A DNA stretch of 64,000 bases, taken from assembly GCF_039832105.1 (NCBI RefSeq), contig NZ_JBDOHS010000002.1, positions 1 through 64,000 on the forward strand. The letters are read 5' to 3'. Position 1 is the first letter of the stretch; every line of letters begins with the position of its first letter. This DNA comes from Dorea_A sp016295505. Its GTDB lineage: Bacteria; Bacillota; Clostridia; Lachnospirales; Lachnospiraceae. Under the pieces are notes generated by a model. It was given only the letters and a program-made list of their open reading frames with translations. It did not search any database and had not been told where the DNA came from. Shown here one piece after another: positions 8,766-17,971 of the stretch. A program made the position numbers and the translations under genes.

Positions 8766-8824
8766 CATATATTATATTTTCTTTGAGAAAATATTTATAT
8801 ATAGATTGCGCCCTCTGTTACATC

Positions 8825-8873
8825 AAAAAAAGGGCAGGATGAATCCGAATTCTTTCATCCTGTCCTTTTTTTA
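8825..8873 (-). terminator. Terminator after addA
   Basis: A strong stem (GGGCAGGATGAA with TTTCATCCTGTCC) is flanked by A7 and T7, so it can work in both directions. It overlaps the addA stop codon and isolates addAB from the PadR operon. Confidence 0.82.
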
Positions 8874-11800
8874 TAGAAATATCTCTTTTTTCATGGTAAA
8901 TGAATAGATGATCTTTTCCTTTACAGGCTTTCCGGTCATCTGTGTCAGTGCCTTTGCATAGTAATCCAGCTGTGCTCGATACCTGTCTGCCAGTTTTTTC
9001 GCATCATAGATTTTATCAGTCTTATAGTCCAGAACTATCAGTCCATCATCTTCTTCAAAATATACATCGATGATTCCCTGTACCAGAATCAGATCTCCAC
9101 TTTTCTCTCCCGGATACAGTTCATCCGCATCCACTCCCAGTACAAATGGCTGCTCCTTTCGCAATCGTTTCCGGCCGGCAGCGTATCTTATTCTCTGTCC
9201 CGTCTTCGTATTCAAAAAGTACAGAATATCTTTCACTCTGATACAATCTGCCATATCCTGCGTCATCTTCCCCGTTTCTACGTATCGTTTCAGCTGCTGA
9301 TTCAGCGCCGCCTCGTCGTATACTTCAGAAAACTCCAGCAGTTCCATCACGCGATGGTAAACCGTACCTCTGGAAGCACCGGTCAGTTCTTCTTCCTCCT
9401 GAAGGAATCCCGGAATCAGAGGAACTGCTTCCGGCTCCTCATACAGAAGCTCTCCCTGTTCTTCATCGGCTTCTGCCGCCTGTTCCATTGCATAAGCCCG
9501 TTTCTTTAATTCAGAGACTGTATATTTCATTTTCTGCGAAGAGCCGGTTGCGTACGGATATTCATAACTGAACTGTTCCTGTATCTTCCAGGCGACCTCC
9601 TGATCATATACTCTGTCCGTATCCCAGTGTTCCAACACCTCTTTCGTCATCCTCGCAGCAGCTTCTTCTTCTACCTCTTCTCCAACTATGTCCTCTATCG
9701 TCAGAATCTGAAATGTAATCGGACTGTCCGTCTTCAGTCTCAGAAGCGCCGGAAGCACCCAGTCCCAGTAAGAAGATGCCGTACTCAGACGTTCAAATGT
9801 CAGTTCTTTTCCTTCCTGCCAGCGGGCCATTCCGTAATCTTCCATTTTCTTTTTCACATGGGAAAGTGTTCCTGTAAGAATCAGCTTTTCTTTAGCTCTG
9901 GTAAAAGCAACATAAAGAACACGAAGCTCCTCTCCCAGACTGTCCAGTACTTCCTCTTTCTGAATTACCTTTTTTATGATTCCCGGACTTTTTGTTCTGC
10001 GTTCCAGATCCACCGCATCCAGCCCGATTCCCAGCCCGGCATGCAATACCACACTGCTTCTGGCGTCCTGAAGATTAAAGCGTTTTCCCATACCTGCCAC
10101 GATCACGATCGGGAACTCCAGTCCCTTACTTTTATGGATCGTCATAATCCGCACCGTATCCGACTGTTCATCTTCCATGCTTGCCTCACCATAATCCACA
10201 TCATACTTCTGAAGCTGTTCGATGTATCTTATAAAATGGAACAATCCTTTATAGCTGGTACTTTCGAAGGCTCTGGCTTTCTCAATCAGCATCTCAAGGT
10301 TCGCGCGCCTCTGGCTTCCTCCCGGCATAGCGGATACAAAGTCTCCATACCCGGTTTCTTCCAGTATCTTCCACAAAAGCTCATGCATAGGCGTATATGG
10401 AACGACTTTCCTGAACCGCTCCATCTGCCCCAGACATCTATCCAGCTTTTCCCGGATCTGTTTTTGTGTACCATTCACCCGGTACTCTGACGCGGCCTGA
10501 TAGAAAGGCACATCTCTGTCAAAGCTTCTTATGACTGCCAGTTCTTCCTCTGACAGGCCCCCGACCGGAGAAGACAGAACTGCCGCAAACGGAATATCCT
10601 GCATCCGATTATCCAGAACACGCAGGTAATCCAGAATCGCTCCGATCTCCTGTGTTCCAAAATATCCTTCTCTGGTGCCTGCACATGCCGGAATCCCTTC
10701 ACGGCTGAGCACTTCAGTAAATACGTCTGCATATCCACGAATACTTCTGGTAAGAATTACAATATCAGAATACCTTGCCGGACGAAGCTTTCCTGTTCTC
10801 TTGTCTACCACCTTCTGTTCCCGAATCAGGGTCCGGATCCGTCCTGCAATCGCCCTTGCCTCTAATTCTCTCGCGGACATATTCCGGTTATCCGTATCTG
10901 ATGCTGCAGATTCTGTCTCCAGCTCCTCTTCCCATGCATCAACATCACGGTCAATCACCAGAACTTCCGTATCCAGATGTTCTCCTGCGGGATACTCTGC
11001 ACCCGGATACAATGCCGCCTGATCGTCATATATGATCCCACCCAGATTTTTTGTCATAATCTGACGGAAGATATCGTTTACACTTTCAAGCACCTCTTTG
11101 CGGCTTCGAAAATTTTTATGAAGATCAATCCTCTGTGTCAGGCTGTCTTCTACATCATAGGTGTTAAATTTCTCAAGGAACAATTCCGGTCTGGAAAGCC
11201 GGAACCGATAGATACTCTGCTTGACATCTCCAACCATAAATACATTATATCGGCCCGATCTGCAGGTTGAGATACTGTTCAATATCGTTTCCTGAATCAG
11301 ATTGCTGTCCTGATACTCATCAATCATGATTTCCACAAACTGCTGCTGGTATTCTTCCGCAATTACAGAAGGCACCAGACCTTCCTCTGTCTTTCGGGTC
11401 AGTATCTGAAGTGCATACTGTTCCATATCCGAAAAATCGATCATATTCTGAGCCCGCTTCTTCTGCTCAAACTGCTCTGCAAACTGTTTCACCAGACCGG
11501 TCAGTTCAAGTACCGCAGGATAACATGCTTTCAGATCGCGGATCATCACCTGTGGATCCTGATAAAAATACTGCTGGGCCAGACTTTTCACCACACCTTT
11601 TACCTCTTCACGAATCAGTTTTACCTGTTCTGCTTTTTCTTCAGACACACTCTTATCCCGAAGCGGAGCCAGTCTCACCCAGCTGATCTTCTGCATTTTT
11701 TCTGACAGGTGCCTATATTCTCCTATACTAAGAAGTTCTTCGACCAGCTGATGGTCATTGAGAAGAGCATTCTCATAAACCGCCGGTCCGTCTTCTGACT

Positions 11801-12515
11801 GGCATATCAAAAGTCCCTGTTCCACCATAGCTTTCGCATCTTCCAGATAACTTCTTACGTTGTTCATCACTGTCCGGATGCCCGGGCTATTCTCCAGCTC
11901 CGATACCGTCTCCACCTCATAAGCTCTTACACAGGAATCCAGCCATCCGTCAGCATCCGGATAGCTTCTGGAAAATTCATAGATCTTCAGAATCAGCTCC
12001 TCGATCTTTTTATCACTCTTTCCGCCGCCATAAGCATCTGTAAAATCCAGAAATCGCTGATCCGCTTCCTGATATTTTTCTTCCAGTATCTCTTCCAGAA
12101 CATCATGGCGAAGAAGTTTTAATTCCCCCTCTTCTCCAACCCGGAATCCCGGGTCAATACTGATCGCAGGAAAATGATCCCGGATCACTGACAGACAGAA
12201 GCTGTGAATTGTAGTGATCTGCGCATTGTGAATGAGTGTTGCCTGCTGCTTAAGGTGTTCATCCCGTGGACATTCCTCCAGTTTTTTCTCAATGGCATTC
12301 CGGATTCTTTCTTTCATCTCCGCAGCAGCCGCCTCAGTAAATGTCACAATCAGCAGGCGATCTACATCAACCGGCTCCCGGTCTCTGGTAAGCATCGCTA
12401 TGATACGTTCTACCAGCACGGCCGTCTTTCCCGAACCGGCTGCGGCAGAGACCAGTATATTCCGGTTTCTCAGGTCAATGACCTTCTGCTGTTCTTTTGT
12501 CCAAGTCATACTCAT
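8871..12515 (-). CDS. addA: ATP-dependent helicase/nuclease subunit AddA
   Basis: A 1214-residue subunit of the AddAB recombination exonuclease, the Firmicutes counterpart of RecBCD. It loads recombination at double-strand breaks. The UvrD-type motifs are present: Walker A AAAGSGKT (residues 24-31), DEYQDSN, the motif with VGDVKQSIYRFR, and TIHKSKGLEFPIV. The C-terminal RecB-type nuclease motif is LIVLDYKTDKI. Length is normal for the family. The start overlaps the addB stop codon by 4 bp, so the two subunits are translationally coupled. Confidence 0.97.
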   Translation of the reverse strand: MSMTWTKEQQKVIDLRNRNILVSAAAGSGKTAVLVERIIAMLTRDREPVDVDRLLIVTFTEAAAAEMKERIRNAIEKKLEECPRDEHLKQQATLIHNAQITTIHSFCLSVIRDHFPAISIDPGFRVGEEGELKLLRHDVLEEILEEKYQEADQRFLDFTDAYGGGKSDKKIEELILKIYEFSRSYPDADGWLDSCVRAYEVETVSELENSPGIRTVMNNVRSYLEDAKAMVEQGLLICQSEDGPAVYENALLNDHQLVEELLSIGEYRHLSEKMQKISWVRLAPLRDKSVSEEKAEQVKLIREEVKGVVKSLAQQYFYQDPQVMIRDLKACYPAVLELTGLVKQFAEQFEQKKRAQNMIDFSDMEQYALQILTRKTEEGLVPSVIAEEYQQQFVEIMIDEYQDSNLIQETILNSISTCRSGRYNVFMVGDVKQSIYRFRLSRPELFLEKFNTYDVEDSLTQRIDLHKNFRSRKEVLESVNDIFRQIMTKNLGGIIYDDQAALYPGAEYPAGEHLDTEVLVIDRDVDAWEEELETESAASDTDNRNMSARELEARAIAGRIRTLIREQKVVDKRTGKLRPARYSDIVILTRSIRGYADVFTEVLSREGIPACAGTREGYFGTQEIGAILDYLRVLDNRMQDIPFAAVLSSPVGGLSEEELAVIRSFDRDVPFYQAASEYRVNGTQKQIREKLDRCLGQMERFRKVVPYTPMHELLWKILEETGYGDFVSAMPGGSQRRANLEMLIEKARAFESTSYKGLFHFIRYIEQLQKYDVDYGEASMEDEQSDTVRIMTIHKSKGLEFPIVIVAGMGKRFNLQDARSSVVLHAGLGIGLDAVDLERRTKSPGIIKKVIQKEEVLDSLGEELRVLYVAFTRAKEKLILTGTLSHVKKKMEDYGMARWQEGKELTFERLSTASSYWDWVLPALLRLKTDSPITFQILTIEDIVGEEVEEEAAARMTKEVLEHWDTDRVYDQEVAWKIQEQFSYEYPYATGSSQKMKYTVSELKKRAYAMEQAAEADEEQGELLYEEPEAVPLIPGFLQEEEELTGASRGTVYHRVMELLEFSEVYDEAALNQQLKRYVETGKMTQDMADCIRVKDILYFLNTKTGQRIRYAAGRKRLRKEQPFVLGVDADELYPGEKSGDLILVQGIIDVYFEEDDGLIVLDYKTDKIYDAKKLADRYRAQLDYYAKALTQMTGKPVKEKIIYSFTMKKEIFL

Positions 12516-15500
12516 GCCTGTCCGTCTCCTTTCTCCTGCTGTCCCTGCCGCGCTCTGATCATAGTGGCCATTGCCTCTTCCTTACTCGTTTTACCAATGT
12601 CACGGTATTCATATCCCGGAATCTTCCGGTCAAATCCACACACATGCCTGTACGGGCAGTAATCACATCCCGTCTCCTGACCTCTCAGATAAGGGGAAGG
12701 CATCGTATCTCCGCTTAATATCTTTCTCCTGGATTCTTCAACCTTTTGCACTGCATATGACATCATCGCCCGGAACTCTTCGTCCGAAGCCACTCTGGAA
12801 CTTTTTGCCAGACTTCCGTTTTTATTGTATCTGACCGGAACCGCAAGCGATTCTCCCTCTTTTCGATGTTCCAGATGTGCAAGCGAATCTTCACTCAGAT
12901 TAATGATTCCATCCGGCTTTAATGCTTTTAAAATTGCTTTCTCCAGCTGTTCTTCCTGCTGCTCCACCAGCGGATCCTGTATCCGGTAGTAAAACACACC
13001 GGCCGGAATGATTTCCCTCTCAGGATGTCTCCTGCTCTCATTTTGCACCGCTGCCTCCATATAAACCATCAGCTGGAGCTGAAGCCCATGATACAGCGCC
13101 ACCACATCAAATGACTTGCTTCCGGTCTTGTAATCCATAACCTTCAGATAGATCTTATCTCCATCCTCGCATGTATCAATCCGGTCGATCTTACCGCCCA
13201 AAAACCGCATCTCATAAGCCTCCGGACGAAAATCTCCTGCCTTAAGCTGTTCTGTCAGAGCCCATACGGTACGCTCCAGCATCCGTTTCATACGCATGAT
13301 CATGTATTCATTTCTTGCAGAACTATAGAGTACAGAATTTCCGTAATCTGTAATCGCCACATCCACACTCTCATCGATCAGCTGTTTTCTCTTTTCTTCA
13401 GATATGCCGATCCACCCTTCCGGCTGCGCTGCTGCCCTTCTGGAATATTGTTCCAGTGCACTGTGACAGACATTTCCCAGATCAACTGCCTGAAACTCAT
13501 ATTCCTGACGCTCACTCAGCTGCAATCCATATGCCAGAAAATGCGCATATGCACAGGAAGCATATTTTTCCATGCGTGTAATACTGGTTTCAAAATGCTC
13601 TCCATACAGCTTCTTTGCAACGGCTTCTGTCAGTCCGTCTGCCGGACACCTGTAATATCCGGCATTCAGAAGCTCATCTACCTTCTGCTGCCACTTTGGA
13701 TTCTTTTTATACCAGGTGTACAGCTCCTGCCACACCTGATCCATTGCCTCATATCCTCCCTGGAATCCCCGGATCAGGTATTCGATTCCCTGTTTTTCCG
13801 TAAATTCATGATCTGTCAGCGTTTTGTCTTCTTCCTCTTCCTGCACAAGAAGCGGATACAGCTTTTTCAGTTCCTGTACCAGATAAGAAGGACGCATACT
13901 CTTCCCCTCCGAGGATACCTTACTGTAATAGATCTCCAGTCTTTCCGAAGGTTTGGTCAGATTCATATAAAGATAAAACTTTTGTACATACGCTTTTTCT
14001 TTTCCTCCAGGAGACAGCGGCAACTTCTCTATGGCAAACTTCTCCCGGTCCCTCTCAGACAAAAGTCCCGTCCGAAGCAGAGATCCCGGAAGCTGGGAGT
14101 CATTCGCCCCAACAAAGAACAGGGCCTTAATATCTTTTAACCTGGTCCGCTCCATATCTCCTGCCACTACCTGATCAGTGCTCGGCGGGATCACTCCCAC
14201 ACGGGCTTCTTCAAGGCCGGCATCCAGCAATTTACAATATTCATCCAGAGAAACCTTCTCATCCCCCAGAAGTTCTACAAACTTGTCAAATAATTCGAGC
14301 ACGATCCGATAGACCTGCGCATATTCCTTTGCCAGGGCCAGTTCTCCGGCTTCCTGAAACGCTTCTTCCTGACGAGCCAGTCTGTCCTGAAGGTTCTCTT
14401 TCACCATAAATTCATAGACTGCCAATGTAATATCACGTACTGTTTTCTGCTTTTGCTTCAGCACATACATCAGTGCATCCACCTTTTCAACCAGCATTAC
14501 ACGGGAATGATTCAGGTGTTCCAGTTCTTCTTCTTTCATTCCCTTCAACCGGCGGATCCATCTTTTCTGCCAGTTTTTATATCCGCGAATTCCCAGACCG
14601 ATCACATAATTTTCCAGTTCATCCACTTCATCAAAAGTATACCCCGCCAGATTCGTGCGTAAAAACCGGAAGACACTTTCATACGAAAAGTTCTGCTCTG
14701 CCATATTCAGAAGACTTCGGAGATATTCCACGAACGAATTCAGCAGAATACTTCTCTTATGATCCATAAATACCGGAATCTCATACATGGAAAATGCCCG
14801 TTCCAGATAATCTCCATATACATCCATATTGCTGACGATCACACCGATATCACGATATCTGAGTCCTTCCTTTCTCACCAGTCTCCGGATTCCCTCCGCC
14901 ACAGCTTCCGCTTCTTCTTTTGGATTTCTCGCAACATGGATCCTGACAGAATCCTGTGGCTTTTCGTAAATATCGCTGTCATAACGGAACAGATTGCGCT
15001 CAAGAAACGCAAGCGGCTCATTTTCACGAAAACGATATACGGGTCTGTCATATAAGCAGACCGGATCTTCTATTGCTATCTTCTTTTCTTTTGCAAGCTG
15101 TATCAGAGTCGTCACCATCTGCTTACTCAGTGCAAACAGCTGATATGGATGGCGGTAAGAATATGGATTTTCCCGTTCATCCATTGTCACCGTGATCATC
15201 ACCTTACGGCAATGTATGAACAATTGCAGGAGCAGACGATTCTGAACCGGTGTAAATCCCGTAAACCCATCCAGCACCACCGTACTGTTCTTCAGGATAT
15301 CTGACCGTTCCACCACGCGGCTCAGTACATCCAGAAGTTCTTCTTTCGTAATATATTTTTTCTCAAGATAATCCTGAAATCCTCTGTAAAGGATGCGGAT
15401 ATCATTTAATTTATAGTATAATCTGGAATCTTTCCCTGCAGACTCCATCATATGTTCCAGCTCTTCTTCCCGAATATCATATTGAGTAAATTCAGAGATA

Positions 15501-15874
15501 ACAGATTTTACCTCACTGATATAACCAAGCTTCTTCATATTGCCGCGCAGGACTTTTAATTCTTCCTCATAATCTGCTGCAATCTTACGAAGGATCAGGT
15601 TTTTTCCCTCATCGTCCAGAACCGGAAGTGTCTCTCCTCCCGTCTCTTCAAACACACGATATGCCAGTCTCCCAAAGCTCAGTACATCGATATTCATAAT
15701 CCCATGCCTCGGATGCATCATCACCAGATCTTTCTGCGTCTGCATGGTAAACTGCTCCGGCACAAGAACAATATAATTACGTTCCGGAAAACGCATGGAT
15801 TCCTCGATCACATGCTGGTATAGATATGTTGATTTTCCTGAACCTGAAGGTCCGAAAATAAATTGTAACGGCAT
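12512..15874 (-). CDS. addB: ATP-dependent nuclease subunit AddB
   Basis: Second subunit of the AddAB exonuclease, about 1120 residues. The start at 15874 (MPLQFIFGPSGSGKST) is preferred because AGGAGG lies just upstream; the frame remains open to 15937. Walker A is at residues 8-16. The C-terminal nuclease has DYKTGSKSFD and the cysteine set of the 4Fe-4S nuclease fold, with one Cys in YASCAYAHF and three in TGCDYCPYRHVCGF. The middle part is a degenerate helicase that recognises Chi in other species. It heads the addBA operon. Confidence 0.96.
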   Translation of the reverse strand: MPLQFIFGPSGSGKSTYLYQHVIEESMRFPERNYIVLVPEQFTMQTQKDLVMMHPRHGIMNIDVLSFGRLAYRVFEETGGETLPVLDDEGKNLILRKIAADYEEELKVLRGNMKKLGYISEVKSVISEFTQYDIREEELEHMMESAGKDSRLYYKLNDIRILYRGFQDYLEKKYITKEELLDVLSRVVERSDILKNSTVVLDGFTGFTPVQNRLLLQLFIHCRKVMITVTMDERENPYSYRHPYQLFALSKQMVTTLIQLAKEKKIAIEDPVCLYDRPVYRFRENEPLAFLERNLFRYDSDIYEKPQDSVRIHVARNPKEEAEAVAEGIRRLVRKEGLRYRDIGVIVSNMDVYGDYLERAFSMYEIPVFMDHKRSILLNSFVEYLRSLLNMAEQNFSYESVFRFLRTNLAGYTFDEVDELENYVIGLGIRGYKNWQKRWIRRLKGMKEEELEHLNHSRVMLVEKVDALMYVLKQKQKTVRDITLAVYEFMVKENLQDRLARQEEAFQEAGELALAKEYAQVYRIVLELFDKFVELLGDEKVSLDEYCKLLDAGLEEARVGVIPPSTDQVVAGDMERTRLKDIKALFFVGANDSQLPGSLLRTGLLSERDREKFAIEKLPLSPGGKEKAYVQKFYLYMNLTKPSERLEIYYSKVSSEGKSMRPSYLVQELKKLYPLLVQEEEEDKTLTDHEFTEKQGIEYLIRGFQGGYEAMDQVWQELYTWYKKNPKWQQKVDELLNAGYYRCPADGLTEAVAKKLYGEHFETSITRMEKYASCAYAHFLAYGLQLSERQEYEFQAVDLGNVCHSALEQYSRRAAAQPEGWIGISEEKRKQLIDESVDVAITDYGNSVLYSSARNEYMIMRMKRMLERTVWALTEQLKAGDFRPEAYEMRFLGGKIDRIDTCEDGDKIYLKVMDYKTGSKSFDVVALYHGLQLQLMVYMEAAVQNESRRHPEREIIPAGVFYYRIQDPLVEQQEEQLEKAILKALKPDGIINLSEDSLAHLEHRKEGESLAVPVRYNKNGSLAKSSRVASDEEFRAMMSYAVQKVEESRRKILSGDTMPSPYLRGQETGCDYCPYRHVCGFDRKIPGYEYRDIGKTSKEEAMATMIRARQGQQEKGDGQA

Positions 15875-15978
15875 AAAACTCCTCCTGAAAACATACAAGA
15901 TCAGGTCTATTTTAACATTTTCTTTTTCCGACCACAATGACAGATTCTGGTCGTCCCCTCCTCATCCCCGGAATACAG

Positions 15979-16032
15979 AAAAAAACCGGCGATGTATGCC
16001 ACTCTTATGATGGCTGAAACACTGCCGGTTTT
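15979..16032 (-). terminator. Terminator after the dapF homologue
   Basis: AAAACCGGC pairs with GCCGGTTTT across a loop of about 33 nt, and the minus strand continues into T7. It lies between the dapF homologue and addB. Confidence 0.6.
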
Positions 16033-16086
16033 ATTCATATTATATGATCACGATATTCTTTTGACAGGAAATATAATGCCCGGACT

Positions 16087-16944
16087 TTATAATGTCCTGA
16101 GTTTCTCTGCAAATTCATTACTCAATGTCATTTTTGCAACATAGAACACATCGCCGGTCATGTAGACGCTCCAGTCATCCTCCACTTCCACCTGCAGATC
16201 TCCGCCAGGCATATGGACGATCACTTTATTATTCGTCATTCCAAGCTTATATGCAACCCCTGCCGTCGCACATGCTCCCGTTCCGGATGCCCTTGTATAG
16301 CCGGCTCCTCTTTCGTAGATCTCAATCGCAATATGCTCTTTATCGATCACCTTCATGATCTGCGTGTTGATACGGTTTGGAAAATATCTTGCAATCTCGG
16401 AATAATCACCGATCTTGCATACCAGAGGTTTTGAGATCTCCCGCATCGGGATCACACAATGCGGATTACCGATCGATACACAGGTAACCGGATACAGTGT
16501 TCTTCCAAACACCATATCTTCATTGATCACTTCTCTTCTCTCTCCGGTCACCGGAATATCATCGCTCCAGAAAGAAAGTTTTCCCATAGACACTCTGAGA
16601 CGGCTTCCATCCTCGTTTAAGAAGGTTACTTCAACGGGTCCGTTGCCGGTATATAATTTAAAATTCTTCTTCTGAACATAAGATGCATCTTTCAGATATT
16701 TTGCAAAGATACGAACTCCATTTCCGCTGGTCTCTGATTCACTTCCGTCCGGATTCCATACCTTTACATACATTCCTTTCTCCTGAAGAATCGGTCCCTC
16801 CAGGATACCGTCTGCCCCAATTCCCTCGTTACGGTCACAGATCATTTTTACATTTTCCGGTGTCAGTTTCAGTTCGTTTTTATTCGGATCAAATACAATA
16901 TAATCATTGCCAAGTCCATGATATCTCTCTAATACAACCTTCAT
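16087..16944 (-). CDS. dapF: Diaminopimelate epimerase homologue with both catalytic Cys replaced by Ser
   Basis: A 285-residue DapF-fold protein. The start at 16944 (MKVVLERYHGLGNDY) has GGAGG 6 bp upstream. Family landmarks are clear: YHGLGNDYIVFD at the N-terminus, NPDGSE, GNPHCVIPM and ERGAGYTRASGTGAC. DapF interconverts LL- and meso-diaminopimelate using two cysteines as acid and base, in the motifs CGNGxR and ACGSGA. Here these read SGNGVR and ASGTGA, so residues 73 (AGC) and 220 (TCC) are serine. It may be a divergent epimerase, an enzyme with another substrate, or an inactive paralogue. It is divergent from an AraC regulator. Confidence 0.85.
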   Translation of the reverse strand: MKVVLERYHGLGNDYIVFDPNKNELKLTPENVKMICDRNEGIGADGILEGPILQEKGMYVKVWNPDGSESETSGNGVRIFAKYLKDASYVQKKNFKLYTGNGPVEVTFLNEDGSRLRVSMGKLSFWSDDIPVTGERREVINEDMVFGRTLYPVTCVSIGNPHCVIPMREISKPLVCKIGDYSEIARYFPNRINTQIMKVIDKEHIAIEIYERGAGYTRASGTGACATAGVAYKLGMTNNKVIVHMPGGDLQVEVEDDWSVYMTGDVFYVAKMTLSNEFAEKLRTL

Positions 16945-17033
16945 AACATACCTCCATCGTCTCAGTCTCCTGCCGGCGCAGTATTCCCTGATCATCTAAT
17001 TACATGATATCAGGCAACATTTCCCGTTTCAAG

Positions 17034-17067
17034 GCAAATAATGCTGATAATATTGCAAATAATGCTG
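17034..17067 (+). promoter_or_regulatory. 13-bp direct repeats spaced 21 bp, candidate AraC-type operator
   Basis: GCAAATAATGCTG occurs twice, at 17034-17046 and 17055-17067, with a start-to-start distance of 21 bp (two helical turns). This is the geometry used by AraC-family proteins such as AraC at araI. It lies in the divergent region between the dapF homologue and the AraC-type gene, about 60 bp before the latter. Binding is inferred. Confidence 0.55.
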
Positions 17068-17128
17068 TTTTGCGATACTATGAAGAAAGTAAAAAAGAAG
17101 CATCCCAGACATCGAAAGGAGCATTCCC

Positions 17129-17971
17129 ATGGACCAGTACAGCAAAAAAGGATATCTGAACAGCGAGTTCCGGTTATTTCATCTGACAGACAAAGAAACC
17201 CGGGAGGTAGAATATCATTACCACGATTTCGACAAGATCACCATCTTCATCCGTGGGCATGTCGTCTATACGATTGAAGGAAAATCATATGAGCTGAAAC
17301 CTTACGATATCGTACTGGTCAAACATAATGATATCCATCGTCTGACCGTTGACAACACAGTTCCATATGAACGGATCATCGTCTACATCTCTCCCAATTT
17401 TATAGATGCCTACCAGACTGATTCCTATGATCTGAGTTATTGCTTTCAGAAAGCTGAATCTGAACATTCCAACGTTCTTCGCATCGCTACGCCCGAAAAA
17501 AGCTCTCTTCTGCGTTCCATCACCCGTCTGGAAGCATCTTTTTCAGACGAAGGCTATGCCGCAGATCTGTATCGGCAGGTCATGTTTCTTGAATTCATGA
17601 TCCACCTGAACCGCGCCGCAAGAAAAAACCGGCTGGAGTTCATTGATACGGATATCTGCAATACAAAGATTCAGGACATTCTTTTTTATATCAATGAAAA
17701 TCTGAGAGAAGACCTCACGATCGATGCGATTGCTGACAGATTCTATATCAGCAAATACTATATGATGAGATTATTCAAGCAGGAGACCGGCTATACGCTG
17801 GGACAATACATCTCCCAGAAGCGGCTCCTGCTCGCAAAAGAATTGATTTTATCCGGTGAAGCCGTTACACAGGTGTGTTACGACTGTGGCTTTAAGGATT
17901 ATTCTACATTTTCCAGAGCCTACAAACGACTGTTTCAGGAATCACCCCGGGATACTCTGACTCTTTCATAG
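17129..17971 (+). CDS. AraC family transcriptional regulator with cupin-like sensor
   Basis: A 280-residue regulator. The N-terminal part (about 15-110) is an AraC-type cupin with EVEYHYHDFDKITIFIRGHVVYTIEG and a dense run of His residues. The C-terminal part (about 180-278) has two helix-turn-helix motifs with ADRFYISKYYMMRLFKQETGYTLGQYI and VCYDCGFKDYSTFSRAYKRLFQESPRD. It probably senses a sugar or similar small molecule. It is one of few plus-strand genes; its 3' end overlaps the convergent hflX 3' end by 37 bp. The neighbouring 21-bp-spaced direct repeats could be its operator. Confidence 0.93.
   Translation: MDQYSKKGYLNSEFRLFHLTDKETREVEYHYHDFDKITIFIRGHVVYTIEGKSYELKPYDIVLVKHNDIHRLTVDNTVPYERIIVYISPNFIDAYQTDSYDLSYCFQKAESEHSNVLRIATPEKSSLLRSITRLEASFSDEGYAADLYRQVMFLEFMIHLNRAARKNRLEFIDTDICNTKIQDILFYINENLREDLTIDAIADRFYISKYYMMRLFKQETGYTLGQYISQKRLLLAKELILSGEAVTQVCYDCGFKDYSTFSRAYKRLFQESPRDTLTLS

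Noticed and set aside
9627..10490. Plus-strand frame of 287 codons opposite addA
   Set aside because: Shadow of addA; no family motif and typical mirror composition of a Glu/Leu-rich gene.
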